64,000 bases of DNA. Origin: Marsupella aquatica. Its lineage: Eukaryota > Marchantiophyta. Shown piece after piece: positions 10,932-21,599 of the stretch; the stretch's first letter is position 1; every line of letters begins with the position of its first letter. The notes under the pieces were generated by a model, which saw only the letters and a program-made list of their open reading frames with translations, ran no database searches and was not told where the DNA came from. The position numbers were made by a program, and so were the translations under genes. The stretch is from the NCBI GenBank assembly GCA_973895155.1, contig OZ316892.1:15066001-15130000 (forward strand). The letters are read 5' to 3'.

Positions 10932-12416
10932 TCAATGCTTGAGAGATTCTTCCTGTTTGTGATGATACAATTTGGTCATTTCTCTGCGTTCACAGTCCTT
11001 AAACATATGGAAGCGGAAATGCCTGGAGGGATTCATACGGACAAACTTCAAATACGTATAAGCAAAGCTTAATTGGTCTCGTGATGTGAAGCGCTCAACT
11101 TCATTGAACCAAAGGCACGAAAACAGATTGGACATAGGAGTATGAGCCCTCACTATGAAGGAGCCTTCTGGAACATGGCTTGGTAGAACCTTGCGTGGAT
11201 CTGATGCATTGAACCGAGTCAGTCCATCTTTCTGATAGAACTCAAACTGCTCATCAATGACTCTGTGGTCGAACTTATTCAGTTTCTTGTTTTGCGCCAC
11301 TTCTTCCCACACACAATGTCGATCATAATGATTTGAAATTGCGTACTCATGTTTTCCTCGCCATAAAAAATGCTCCAAGATTAAGAGTGGATCACTTTGT
11401 AGACGTAGCTTGCTATCCAGCCAGATGGAGTACTTAGCATTTGGAAACAAACGGTGTGTCAAAAGCTTTGGCACCTTCCCTGTCCGCCGGTTATCAGAAT
11501 ATGGCAGATTCTTGACAAGAATAATCCGCCAAAGGCCGTAGGTTACATTTCCATCTGGAACCTCACCCTCCTCAATCATGCCGTCTAAGGTTTGCTGATC
11601 CACAAACATAGCGAAACAGACCTTTCTTCTGGTCGAGTTTGAGACCTTCTTCGTAGGATTGTGTAGTCGGTCATAGTTGCCAAATATGCACGATGATACA
11701 GCAATATGGCACGACTGTAGATAATCCTTGTCACCTTTACTAAGATCAAACCCCGTTTCTGGATATCCGTCAGACCCTGCAACAAATCCACACTGCAAAG
11801 TTTGATTCCTTGCGAGGAAGGACTCTTCTCTCTGCATCAGGCTTTGATGTCCAGCAAATTTTGGATTCCAGTCTAAATCGCCTTCTGGTTTCTGCTCATT
11901 TTGAACGTAATTTAGAGCGAAGCTTTCGAAAATCGACATATCTGTGGGCTCTTGAAGTCCACTAGTTGTATTTCTGAACGCAATTTCACAAGCCACTGAG
12001 TGCTTCCTTCTCCTCCTGTTAGAACTACGTCCCTGGTCATCACCATAATCCTTCTCTGCCCGCACATCCTCCCCATACTTGTCCTCACTAAGCCTTAAAG
12101 AATTGTCTCCCTTGTGAAAGATTCGAACTCCTGCCAAGTCATAATCCGCCCCAAAGAATGTGCACAGCATGACCACCAGAAGGCAAATCGAAATCCAAAC
12201 TGAAAGTCTCCGGTTCCTGGAAACCGGGCGTGCAAATTTCTTGCTTCTCCATGACTTGATTCTGTCCGAGCTTGAGTGAATCTTCGGTGGCAGCTGCTGC
12301 TGCTCAATCTTCGCCCCATGCTCGTGTACCCTCAACGATGCTCTCTGGTCTCCAGTCATCGATGGATCTACGCCACCAGCCTGCCACGACTGTGATCCCT
12401 GCCTGAACCAGGCCAT
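10932..12416 (-). CDS. DUF616 (MUCI70/TOD1-type) Golgi glycosyltransferase, single exon
   Basis: The 494-aa protein starts at the ATG at 12416; the open frame extends 12 codons further only through a TTG. It is a type II membrane protein with a basic, variable N-tail, one membrane segment at about residues 71-89 (SVWISICLLVVMLCTFFGA), a low-complexity stem and a lumenal DUF616 domain from about residue 225. Visible family motifs include SSCIFGNYD, TGKVPKLLTHRLFP, YSIWLDSKLRLQ, AISNHYDR, WEEV and HTPMSNLFSCLWFNEV. DUF616 includes Arabidopsis MUCI70/RGGAT1 (rhamnogalacturonan-I galacturonosyltransferase) and TOD1. A pectin-biosynthetic galacturonosyltransferase role is therefore likely by family, but the exact orthologue is not resolved. 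The gene is divergent from CRL, 1.27 kb away. No lesion is seen. Confidence 0.93.
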   Translation of the reverse strand: MAWFRQGSQSWQAGGVDPSMTGDQRASLRVHEHGAKIEQQQLPPKIHSSSDRIKSWRSKKFARPVSRNRRLSVWISICLLVVMLCTFFGADYDLAGVRIFHKGDNSLRLSEDKYGEDVRAEKDYGDDQGRSSNRRRRKHSVACEIAFRNTTSGLQEPTDMSIFESFALNYVQNEQKPEGDLDWNPKFAGHQSLMQREESFLARNQTLQCGFVAGSDGYPETGFDLSKGDKDYLQSCHIAVSSCIFGNYDRLHNPTKKVSNSTRRKVCFAMFVDQQTLDGMIEEGEVPDGNVTYGLWRIILVKNLPYSDNRRTGKVPKLLTHRLFPNAKYSIWLDSKLRLQSDPLLILEHFLWRGKHEYAISNHYDRHCVWEEVAQNKKLNKFDHRVIDEQFEFYQKDGLTRFNASDPRKVLPSHVPEGSFIVRAHTPMSNLFSCLWFNEVERFTSRDQLSFAYTYLKFVRMNPSRHFRFHMFKDCERREMTKLYHHKQEESLKH

Positions 12417-13687
12417 ACATGCTTTCTGTTCTTCTTGTATCTCCTCACCCAAACACTTCGCCCAGTACCCAAGGGATGCAGAACAGATCTCTCAGCTTGA
12501 TATCACTGAGGAAATCGATTCAGCATGACTATCATAAGAGGATGACCTAAACTCCTTCCGCTGGCAAAGCACCTTCACAAGGGTATTTCAACAATCGGAC
12601 CCATTCCCAACGTGCATGCGTATCCCTCCCTCTGTTTTCTCACCGCCACATCCGAAGCAATACTCGAAGCCCCGATCATCGCCGTCCTTGATTCACCTGC
12701 AGTGTGCCCGTTGTAGCATGTATGAGATCAGTCTAAGGAGTACTATCTCAACTTCTGGCGTACAACTCGTGACAATAAACGCTCTACCTCACGTCCACGC
12801 TTTTCTACTTTTCAGCAGGATGTCGACGTCACCAAGTCCGTAAGTCAACTACTTACCAGACCTTAAAAGCTTCGAAATTCGTCAACCTACAACCTTCTCA
12901 ATCTCAAAAATACGAATGGAGAAAACGTTCGATAAACTCAACTCAAGGTCGGAATCCCTTCGGCAGGCAAGAAGCCAGTGTGGGCTGAGGCAAGGGTCTT
13001 GATTGCAGAACCCGGTGAACTGCAATATCAACGACCTTTTTGTCTTGGTGACCTCAATTTTCTACTAATACTGGCACTCAACTCTTGTCCTTGGTCAATA
13101 CACTAGGGGGTCTATATGGACCCATAGTGTACACAGTCAGTACATGGTCAAATACAGTAAAAGTCTCTGACAACATATACACCCATGTAGTCTCTGACAA
13201 CATGTACGCCCATGTATGGTCAAAGTACAATTACAGTGTGACACTGTAAATACCAAGCTGTCACCTACGCCGAGATCTGATCCCGATTTGAATTCGTTCA
13301 GCCAGTCCAACGGAGCCAAATCCAACCAGGTCTCATGGAACGACAAAGAGGATAAGCTGGACAGCTATAGTGTAGTACCTTACTTTAGACACGGTAGGAA
13401 CTTTCTGCTTCGTCGTGGGCATGGGCGTGGAGATGGAGACCGAGAACGAGGAGAAGAGAGAGTTCGCTGTCCGCCATAGGCTCGTCTCATGGCTTGACGA
13501 ATGAGCGGTAGTGGGGGTGAGGTGAGGTGCTGAATTTCGTGACGGACGAGGGGAATTCGGTGGCTGCGAGGGGCGGAGAAGGGATCGGATCTTCTGTGAA
13601 CGAGCGATCCAAAGAAATTAAGAGGTGGGATTGTGGAGGTCTTTGGTTAGTTGGCTTTTGAATCTCGTGAGGCCCGGATGTGAAGCC
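12417..13687. promoter_or_regulatory. Shared intergenic region between divergent DUF616 and CRL genes
   Basis: The two start codons face away from each other across 1.27 kb, so both promoters and 5' UTRs lie here. An imperfect inverted repeat with arms CACTAGGGGGTC and GGACCCATAGTG lies at 13101-13129. Just downstream, GTCTCTGACAACAT and CCCATGTA words repeat at about 13165-13220. No TATA element was assigned with confidence. Short frames at 12616-12843 and 13216-13479 look non-coding. Confidence 0.55.
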
Positions 13688-16600
13688 ATGGCAGGTGGCA
13701 CGGTGCCTGCCAATGCCGGTTTCGACAATTCCGCGACTTCTAATTCGGAAGCTCCTCCTGGGGGTGGGCCGCGCGGAGACGGCAACGGAAGGCAGTTGGT
13801 GCGCAGCCTAGTGATTAAGGCAGCATGCCTTGTGGGCGGGGCTTACTTGCTGAAACGCCTAACCAAGACTACCACCAGATGGGACCATTCCCGCATTGTA
13901 GCTCAGTCGCTCAGTGGAGAGAAGGTTTGATTTCTCATTGGCCATCTTTCTCTGATCACACACTATTTTTGTTGAAGATTTGCGAGTCGGGTGACGTGCG
14001 GGGACTGTAATTGTATCTGCGAATGAGAATGAGGCTACCGGGAGGAGTGCATAATTTCATTTTTGCGGAGGTGGCCCTGGTTGATGAGTTGAAGAACATT
14101 AGTGGTGGAGCGAACTGGCTGGAGGGTGTTTATTCACTGCTGCTGCCGTCATGGGTACTTGGCTTTCTTTAGATGTAAACCCTTAAAATCAATTTGGGAT
14201 CAAGGTGAGAGTTTAATTGTAGTATCTGTCGTAAAATAATGGGTATTTATTGAATGAATCTCCAAGGCATTCCTGGGAAAGCAGAATGTAGCAATCACTG
14301 AATTGGAATTCTCAATTTTCATTTGTGACAGTTCTCCTCAGACCAAGCAGCTCAGGATCCCATGACGTATTTTAACCTGAGGTAACGTAGAAGCTGTTTC
14401 TGTTGCATGATTTCTAAATTTATAGCGCTAGAGGCACTTTGGGGACAGTACCTTTGCTGTGCTGTGGCGTTATGTAATTGTGGCGCGTCCCTTCAGGATG
14501 CTGGCATGTCCTGCCACTGTTCTTGCTGATGGAGCACGAGTCCTTTATTTTGAGCAGGTATTATCCTTATACCTAGTAGTGGCCTTTTTCCTTGTGATAG
14601 CAGTCTATGGAATTATTTTGAAGGCCCTGGCATGGCCACCTTTAGCAATTGATGCCACGACAAGGTCTGAAGGATTCTGTCCGAATGTGGCACCGTCTGG
14701 AATCTGCCTTGCGGGAGAACTCCATTATGGTGCCACATCCGGAGAGATTGGTTGGTGGTGTTTATTTATTAGAATTTGGCGGTGCTACTCGGAACTTAGG
14801 ATAAGAATTCCAGTTAGTGGCTGCTGAAATGACTGGTCTTCCTGAAGTTCGCTTCTTACTCGGTATTCTCTTAAGCAAGGAGAAAATAGATAAGGGTTAT
14901 GGTCGAAATCATTCAGGGTTCCTCTCGGTATGAAGGTGATAGGTATGTTATTATTCCATGTCTATGATTCCCCCATGTTGGCGAGAGACTCTCCTGTCGT
15001 CTTCGGTTTCTGTTGGACAGCGTATTGACTTATAACTGTATGCATTTCATGTTCTTCCACGGAGAAGGCATTTTGGAGAACTCCAGAGAGACCTTACCGA
15101 CAGGTTTGTGATTTTTGAAACCTATTGTTATCTGTAAGAAGTCAGATTCCTCCCTAACGATCAGAGCAGTCCATGTGGTATTGGATGGTATTCAATGAAG
15201 ATCCTGTGACCTCGTAGCATGTTAGGGGCATCTTCATGGTTTATCTGTCTTGCGAACTTACATGATGAGATCAGTTGAAGCTGTGCATGACGAGTACACT
15301 GCCTGTCACCGGCAAAGTTGGTTTGTCATTACGTATAAGATCCCTGGGTTTGCTTTTGCCTGTGTTTCTCACCTTGAGCTCGTGGATTCTTGGCTGATTT
15401 AGCTTGTGTGTGCAGAGGTTTTTAATGGTGAAACCCTGCTCGAAAGAGATGAAGTGTGATGTTGAGGTTGGTGCTCTCCAGGACTTTCCGTCATGAGACA
15501 GAATTTGAGATCTGGCTAAAGGTTTTCTTTTTAAAGATAACCATCTAGTCTTTTTAAGGAGTGTCGATGACTGTTAGGTTAAACCATGGAGGGTACTAGT
15601 TCGAGGAAATTTCATTTTGCTTGTATGTACTCTGCATGGAGTATAACTTTAGAATTAGTGTTCGACTGGAACTTAGTTGAGTGCAATGGTTTTTCTTTGG
15701 TTGAAGGTGGCGTCTTACGCTGTTAGAGACATTGAAGAGTACAGAAACTTTTGTGATCGAGCAAAAAACCAAAGACCTCAACAAGTGGAAGTTGTTGCTG
15801 TAAGTTTTTCAAGACATTAGTATGTTGTTAACACGAATATCCGTCAATGGAATATCCTCTGCGCCTTACTGTTTGCAAGAAAGCTAGACCGACTGTGTGT
15901 TTGCTTAAGCGCAACTGCCCAGCATCACATTCTAGACATCCCAAATGTGAACATCACTTACGCAAAGCGTTAGGAGAAAATACATGGAAGAATTGTTCAT
16001 CTCTCCTGGTTTTGGTTAGTTTAGGATAAGAGGAGCTTTCTCTGTTCGTAATTGGTTGTTGAGGAAATGTCTATCTCATGAAGAGTTACCTAAACCTCTC
16101 AAGGGTGCAGGATATGGCAGAGCATCTCACAACTGTATATCTAGCAAAATGTGAACGGGGCAGGAGGTGTCTCTATGAAGGTTCTACTCCTCCCGGTGGC
16201 TTTCCAAACTCCTGGGTGAGCCTTCTGTTCTGTGTCGGTCAATTTCTGTTTTCATTCTAAAGGTTGAACTCTTTCTGAGTTGGGTTTCAAGTCGTGGAAG
16301 TACGTCGGGAGGTTTGGTTTGAACTCAGGAAGCTAAGTTCTAGGTAAGCATGCTTAAGAATTCAGGATTTTACCTATTTTGTTGGTTTCATACGCCGAAC
16401 TTCAAGTCTTCATTGTAATGGCTTCAATGTTGCTTTACTTAAAGACATCTGTGTTTGCAGAATGGTGCAAGTAGGTGTACATCGGAGATGACGATTTTCA
16501 AGGGTGGTGAAATACATTCTTGGGACCGTGCCTATGATGATGAAGGCAATCAGGTAACATCAACACAGTTCGTGGCTTGTTTTGGGGTTCTGTCGTAGGA

Positions 16601-16868
16601 AATGATATCCATTTAGTCGTAATGATTTAATGATATCCTCTTCCTGTAGTTCATGAAATTGTGATGGTTTTCGTGTGTTACCAAGGTAAACATAAGTGTG
16701 GAGAGATTATCAACCAAGTGCTCTTCTGAATGGCAGGTTTGGGGTGTTAGGCAAGGACCATATGAATTTAAACCTGGCCATTCAAGCGCAAGTGGTTTGG
16801 TTTCTGAGTCAGACTTTGCAAGCACCTTACTAAAAGAGGACAAGACGTTGAGCTCTTTCGCATCGTAG
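13688..16868 (+). CDS. CRL: CRUMPLED LEAF (CRL) homologue, CpcT/CpeT chromophore-lyase-like plastid protein, nine exons
   Basis: In Arabidopsis CRL is a plastid outer-envelope protein needed for plastid division and cell patterning; its fold is related to cyanobacterial CpcT/CpeT bilin lyases. Exons: 13688-13924, 14332-14381, 14497-14557, 15068-15103, 15416-15466, 15707-15799, 16111-16215, 16461-16553 and 16737-16868 (stop TAG). All introns are GT-AG and every junction is in phase, giving 285 aa, the usual length. The start chosen is the first in-frame ATG, in a good context (GCCATGG). Motifs in order: a membrane-anchor-like segment ending LVGGAYLLKRLTKTTTRWDH, AQSLSGEK, YFNLRMLACPA, VLYFEQAFWRTPERPYRQ, MVKPCSKEMKCDVE, YRNFCDR, CLYEGSTPPGGFPNSWNGA, GEIHSWDRAYDDEGNQVWG and GPYEFKP. 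The C-terminus after this is variable and serine-rich. The gene appears intact. Confidence 0.96.
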
Positions 16869-17739
16869 AGTTTCTTCCACGCAACTTTGATAAGTGTACT
16901 CGCTCTTGGTGTGAGACTGAAAGGGGCACCTCCATATCCAGCAATCAACTGGCAGGGTGAGAATCGCTATGCTTTGTGAGCGCGCTTCCAGATTCTACTG
17001 CGTCATTAGGATGGCTCTGCTAAGTTGGCAAGTCAGATGAAAGAGGCGCCAGATATTTCCATGCAGACGACATGCATTATTTCTGCTCTCCCTGTTTTAA
17101 AATTGTTCAAACCTGTTTGTGTTCAGTACGTTTTGATGTTGTGGATTGAAGCCAATCTCAAATTGAACAAAGTTTTTCTGCTCCCTTGAGTTAGTCACTT
17201 GGCATCGAATGGCTTTATGAAACTTTAGGAAAAAATGTTATGACTGGACTCCGGCCTGCTGCAGGATCCAGAATGTGGCCATTGTTTGGGTCTTGGTTTT
17301 AATTTCTGGGGAAGAATAGATCAAGTCTTCAATTGTTGGTGCCAAAGTTGCCAGTGCTACATATATACCTTTCTACGCGGTTTCAATCAGCTAGTAGTAC
17401 AGCATTCCCATAAGGAGAATTCAGTTTGAACATATATAAGCTTTCTCCCAGGTTGATTCGTATGGGAGTGTGTGGAGTGGAATATCTCAGCATCCTGTGT
17501 AAGTTATTGAACTGCAATTCTACCTGCTGTTTGCTGTTGTGGATGTCACTGACTTCATCCCAACTTTTTCCCTTCATTGACGCAAACTTCCTTTCCCAAG
17601 AGCAGGACCTGGCCACAGCCTCTATAGATTCTTCCTTCCCAGGACAATATTGAGATTTTCCTTAAGTTTACTCTGGCTATATTATATAGGGCTGGTGAAG
17701 TAATGGTGCAGAATAGACCCATCATTGTTGTCACATACA
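16869..17739. other. CRL 3' flank
   Basis: 3' UTR and intergenic DNA downstream of CRL. Minus-strand frames (16613-16948 overlapping the last CRL exon, and 17383-17616) have no recognisable domains. Nothing else was identified. Confidence 0.4.
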
Positions 17740-18345
17740 ACAAATCATCATCCCTTCTTCTCCAGTTGTCATCCCTTTGGTGGACCCCCCTGGTTTCCCT
17801 CCTTCTCCCCTTGCCTATCCACCCCCCCTGCTGGTGGTTGGGTCTTCCTGGGACCCTACCTTTTGTTGCACCCCCTCCTGTCCCCTCGTTGGTTCCGGCA
17901 GCAACCCTTGACCTAATTGTCCACTTAATCCTGCCCTGCCTTTAGATTTTGACCCTCCTGAGGCTTAACCCCCTCTTTGGATTTTACCCACCCTATCCTA
18001 GCCCCCTCTATTGTCTCCCTCTTCTGGGAACCCCATGTATTCTCTTCCTGGGCCCTTGTTTTAGACACTTGTTTGGACCTCCACCCCCGGCTCAGTCACC
18101 CTCCTGCTCTCCCGCCTCATCCCCCAGCGTCCCAGCCCACCCCCTCTCCTTTGTTGTCCCCCTTACCCCTACCTCTTTTGCCCCGACCTTGTGACATACC
18201 GCCCTCGTCCCACCCTTCGTCCCCCCTCCCCTCTATCACCTCCTCCTTCCTTGCCTCGGCCCCCAGATCCATCGTCATCTCCTTCCTCCCCTCCTTCCTC
18301 ATCCTCTCCTGCCCCATCCCCTGCGCTGTCAGGCCCTTTGTATCC
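17740..18345. repeat. Pyrimidine-rich low-complexity block
   Basis: Almost 600 bp with few purines on the plus strand (CCCTCC, CCTTCC and CACCCCC words). Proline/serine/leucine-rich frames of 63-134 codons arise in all plus frames from composition alone, and glycine/arginine/glutamate-rich frames arise on the other strand. It resembles a strand-reversed version of the purine block at 4.5 kb, but no alignment between the two was seen. Confidence 0.55.
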
Positions 18346-20400
18346 CATTATGCACAAATAATGTCACAAACAGTGGAGTAAAAGTGGAGTGAAAGTAATG
18401 TCACAAACAGTGGAGCTCACCAATTTAAATCAAGCCAGATTATTGCAGAATTGTCTGGTTTGGCATGAATGCATCAATCTTTGAAAGTGGATTTTGCAAA
18501 TCCATTCTTAAATTGGCATATATATATATATATATATATTGATTATTTGGGGCTGGTTGGTACCCTCAATTGGATATCATTTTCTATTGGCACTTTGGAT
18601 GTGGACTCAGGTTTCCTTTAATTTGGGTCTTATGAAGAGATTGGCTGGGAGGTCGAAATGGTGGGAGACTAGAGCATTATGTGCACTTCATAATTTGTAA
18701 TATCTTACTAGTGCATTGCACTCCTTGAAAAACTTTGGCTTGTCTCAAGTTTGAGAAAGATATGTGTCTCAAGTTGGAGAAAGATGCGTGTCTAAAGGTT
18801 GAGAAAGTTATTGGTCATCAAGTGTAAAATATGAGTGAAACCGCATTAGAATTGCATCCATAGTGCCAATTGACTTTGCACAATTACTCTACAATTAAAA
18901 AACAAACATTATTGTAAATATTGCGCTTGTGAGCCAAATAGAAAAACCATTCAATGGGCTTGGAGTGAAAGCATGCAAAACTAAAGTTCCTAGTTGAAAA
19001 GGAAAGAAAAGGATTTCTATAGAAAGTGAATAGTAAACAAATGAAAGAGACATGAGTCAAACGTACCGTTATGTAAATGACAATAGAGGATTAAAGAATA
19101 AAAAATGAAAGAACTTTAGCTTAATTTTCAACTTTAAGATAAAATCTGACAAAACATGAAAACAATATTCTCTTGCATTAAACCTGTAGGAAACCTCCTT
19201 AACCCTGGACAACTCATACTTGCTTTTGAAAAAAAGACATTTGAAAGGACTCATTAAATGAAGCTTGAGTGCGAGAATACATTTATTGATAACACAACTT
19301 TGGCCCTGGCTCCACAAAATTTGGAATTTATTTGTTTTTCTCATATTTGGCTCTACCTAAGACACCCCAAGGATAGTCTGCATGAATTGTGGGAGTAAGT
19401 GTTATTCCCATGTTTCACTTAAAATACAAATTGTGCATTAAGGCCCCAAAACTAAATTTATGGTGAGTGAAGATTGGAAAATATAAAAAATCAAATGCAC
19501 TTTGAGCCAACATAAAAAAATGTGTGGCTTTGCTCAGTTCAAGTAGACATGGTCAAATGGCGCTACTGTATGTAATCACAACACAAGATCTACAGTAGCT
19601 CACTACGATGTCTTACCTTTCTAGGGGATAATTATTTACAGAGCTTGAGACACCCTCGAGAGTAAGCTCATGGACTTGGCGTGAAAATGTAAAGGACAAG
19701 ATTCAATTTTTTTTGGAGCAACATCAAAAGTGGGGATGCCCCAACTGTTGCAAGACAAGAAAAGTATAGGACTAAGAGCATACGGTCTGCTTTATAAGAT
19801 TCAGATTGACCGTATATCAACCCTTGTATGCAAGGAGAAATATAAGAGATAGTGTATTCGTAAAGGCTGTTGTATGCATTTGATCTATTTTTATGTCTCT
19901 TGTTCACTTATGATTGGACCTGCTGACATTTCTATTGTGTTTGTTGGCAATGAGAAATTAAAATTTACAGGTGTGGAGATGTGGAGATGAATAAGTGGCT
20001 AAGGACCATAATAAGTGGAGGCATGGCCCACAAAGAGCATGTGGAGATGAATAAGTGGCTAAGGACCATAATAAGCCTTAAAAGTGCCCACAAAGAGCAT
20101 GGAATTTTTACACGTGTGGAGAATTTTTATATGTGTGGAGATGAACCTTAAAAGTGCCCACAGAGAGCATGGAAATTTTGGAAATTTTCACACATGGAGA
20201 TGTATAGGCTGCTAAGGACAATAATAAGTGAAAGGCATGACCGTAAAAGTGCCCACCGAGGGCATGGAAATTTTCTGCCAAATGTCTTCGCGCGGCGTGA
20301 TGTCAAATAATGATTCTCGTTTCTACTGAAGATTCTACAAGCTTTGCCTGCAAAATCACGCCACTCGAAATTTGTTAAGTTGTGAGCGCTGTCTAAAGAT
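18346..20400. repeat. AT-rich intergenic DNA with a (TA)n tract and tandem repeats upstream of SDHAF1
   Basis: A TA microsatellite lies at about 18519-18539. At 18740-18800 the phrase TGTCTCAAGTT(T/G)GAGAAAGAT recurs three times in degenerate form. At about 19975-20275 a roughly 61-bp unit containing GTGGAGATGAATAAGTGGCTAAGGACC and AAAGTGCCCACAAAGAGCATGG is repeated, first nearly perfectly and then in decayed form, ending about 150 bp before the SDHAF1 start codon. TACTAGTGCATTGCAC near 18708 resembles the array header at 3153. No gene was recognised. Confidence 0.55.
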
Positions 20401-20425
20401 CGAGAGCTCATCAGGGGAGGGGAGG

Positions 20426-20674
20426 ATGATGGCACGACTGTCAGGACTTCAAAGGCAGGTTCTCAGTCTTCACAGATCGCTGCTGCGGGCGGCTCGTAGT
20501 AAACCTCCGGACGCCCGTTGGCAGATGGAGCGGTTCGTGAATGCCGAATTCCGTAGATACGCGGCCGTCGATAGGAAGAATTACCTCCTCATCGAACACT
20601 TGCTGCGCCGCGGGCAAAAGCAGCTGGAGACTCTGAGAAGCTCCGAGGGTTTTTCCGTCATCGAGGTGAAATAG
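20426..20674 (+). CDS. SDHAF1: SDHAF1-like LYR-family succinate dehydrogenase assembly factor
   Basis: An 82-aa single-exon protein. SDHAF1 acts in the mitochondrial matrix, bringing Fe-S clusters to the iron-sulfur subunit of complex II. The family pattern is clear: LSGLQRQVLSLHRSLLRAAR at residues 5-24, the arginine-rich FRRYAAVDRKNY and the IEHLLRRGQKQLETLR helix. The start is the first in-frame ATG; a second ATG follows directly (20429). The canonical LYR tripeptide here reads L-H-R, a substitution in the motif that recruits the Fe-S transfer machinery. The frame is otherwise conserved and uninterrupted. Decayed 61-bp tandem repeats lie upstream. Confidence 0.9.
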   Translation: MMARLSGLQRQVLSLHRSLLRAARSKPPDARWQMERFVNAEFRRYAAVDRKNYLLIEHLLRRGQKQLETLRSSEGFSVIEVK

Positions 20675-21599
20675 GGAAAGCAATCGCACTAAGACGGTCC
20701 AGTCGGGAGAGATCCTATTCTCTCTACATCTCTTTCTCTCTCTCGTTCTCACTATCCCTGCAGCTATGCCGGTCGACCAGGGTCGATATCGCCATGGCGT
20801 GAAGGAAGAGCACAGCGTCGGAATTTGCGACAACCGCATTTGTTCAGTTGGATTGATGTATGCATGTACGAGTAGGGGAACTCAGGCTGAAAGTTGGCTA
20901 GCCGCTCGCTAGGCTGGGTATTCCGTTCGTTGTACTTCTTTCTTCCGATCACTATTTTTAGGGTTGAGAAGTTTCGGAAAAGCCAAGCCGTGAGGCAGCA
21001 GCTGTACTGCATTTGATATCACAAGCGCAGATGGATGGGCGAGTTATGGTCTTCCACGGCAGCCTCTGCCTGATTACCCATCGTTGCTCCTGTGCCAAAT
21101 TTGAGGGGTGACATTTCGGACGTGTTTCTCAGCTACTGAACTTGAAAATTAGACTGTGCATCGAGCCCGAGCTCCTCGTCAATTCATATGATTGTCAGGT
21201 CGACTGTTGTTCGTCCAAATGGATTTTTTGTCCAAGACTTAACAGAATAAAAGTCAGGTTCACGACTTGTAGAATTCGAAGGAACAGGAAAGACGGAATA
21301 TTGTTAGTGAGAGAATGTACCTGAGTTAGTGCTTAGTGCTCTGGCTGTGGAGCCTCGATTCTACTCGTGTAAATCCCAACCAAGTCTGATCGAGCATCTG
21401 TTCGAGTGTGCTTTCCTGGCGTTGGTTTTGCTGACCTACCCCCAAATGGATGAAGTTGGCAAACCAACCGAGATTGTTTAATTTGCGAGCCTACCCCTAC
21501 CAGAATGTTGATTTTGCTAACCTATCCCCAAAGCACGAAAATGGTAAGTAACCAAGATTGTCCTTGCTGCTAGCTTACCCACTAAATCAATCATAGTCC
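20675..21599. other. SDHAF1 3' flank
   Basis: Probable 3' UTR with a CTCT-rich stretch (about 20720-20755), then unassigned DNA. At 21420-21540 the phrase TTTGCTGACCTACCCCCAAA and the similar TTTGCTAACCTATCCCCAAA form a diverged tandem pair. The minus frame at 20441-20839 is the shadow of SDHAF1 and its UTR. Confidence 0.4.

Noticed and set aside
14459-14827. 122-codon plus ORF
   Set aside because: It contains CRL exon 3 (14497-14557) and then reads through the intron; only the exon is coding.
17977-18381. 134-codon proline-rich ORF
   Set aside because: All plus frames are open here because the DNA is pyrimidine-rich; no domain, and amino-acid content follows base composition.
20441-20839. 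132-codon minus ORF
   Set aside because: Antisense shadow of SDHAF1 and its 3' UTR; the family signature is on the plus strand.
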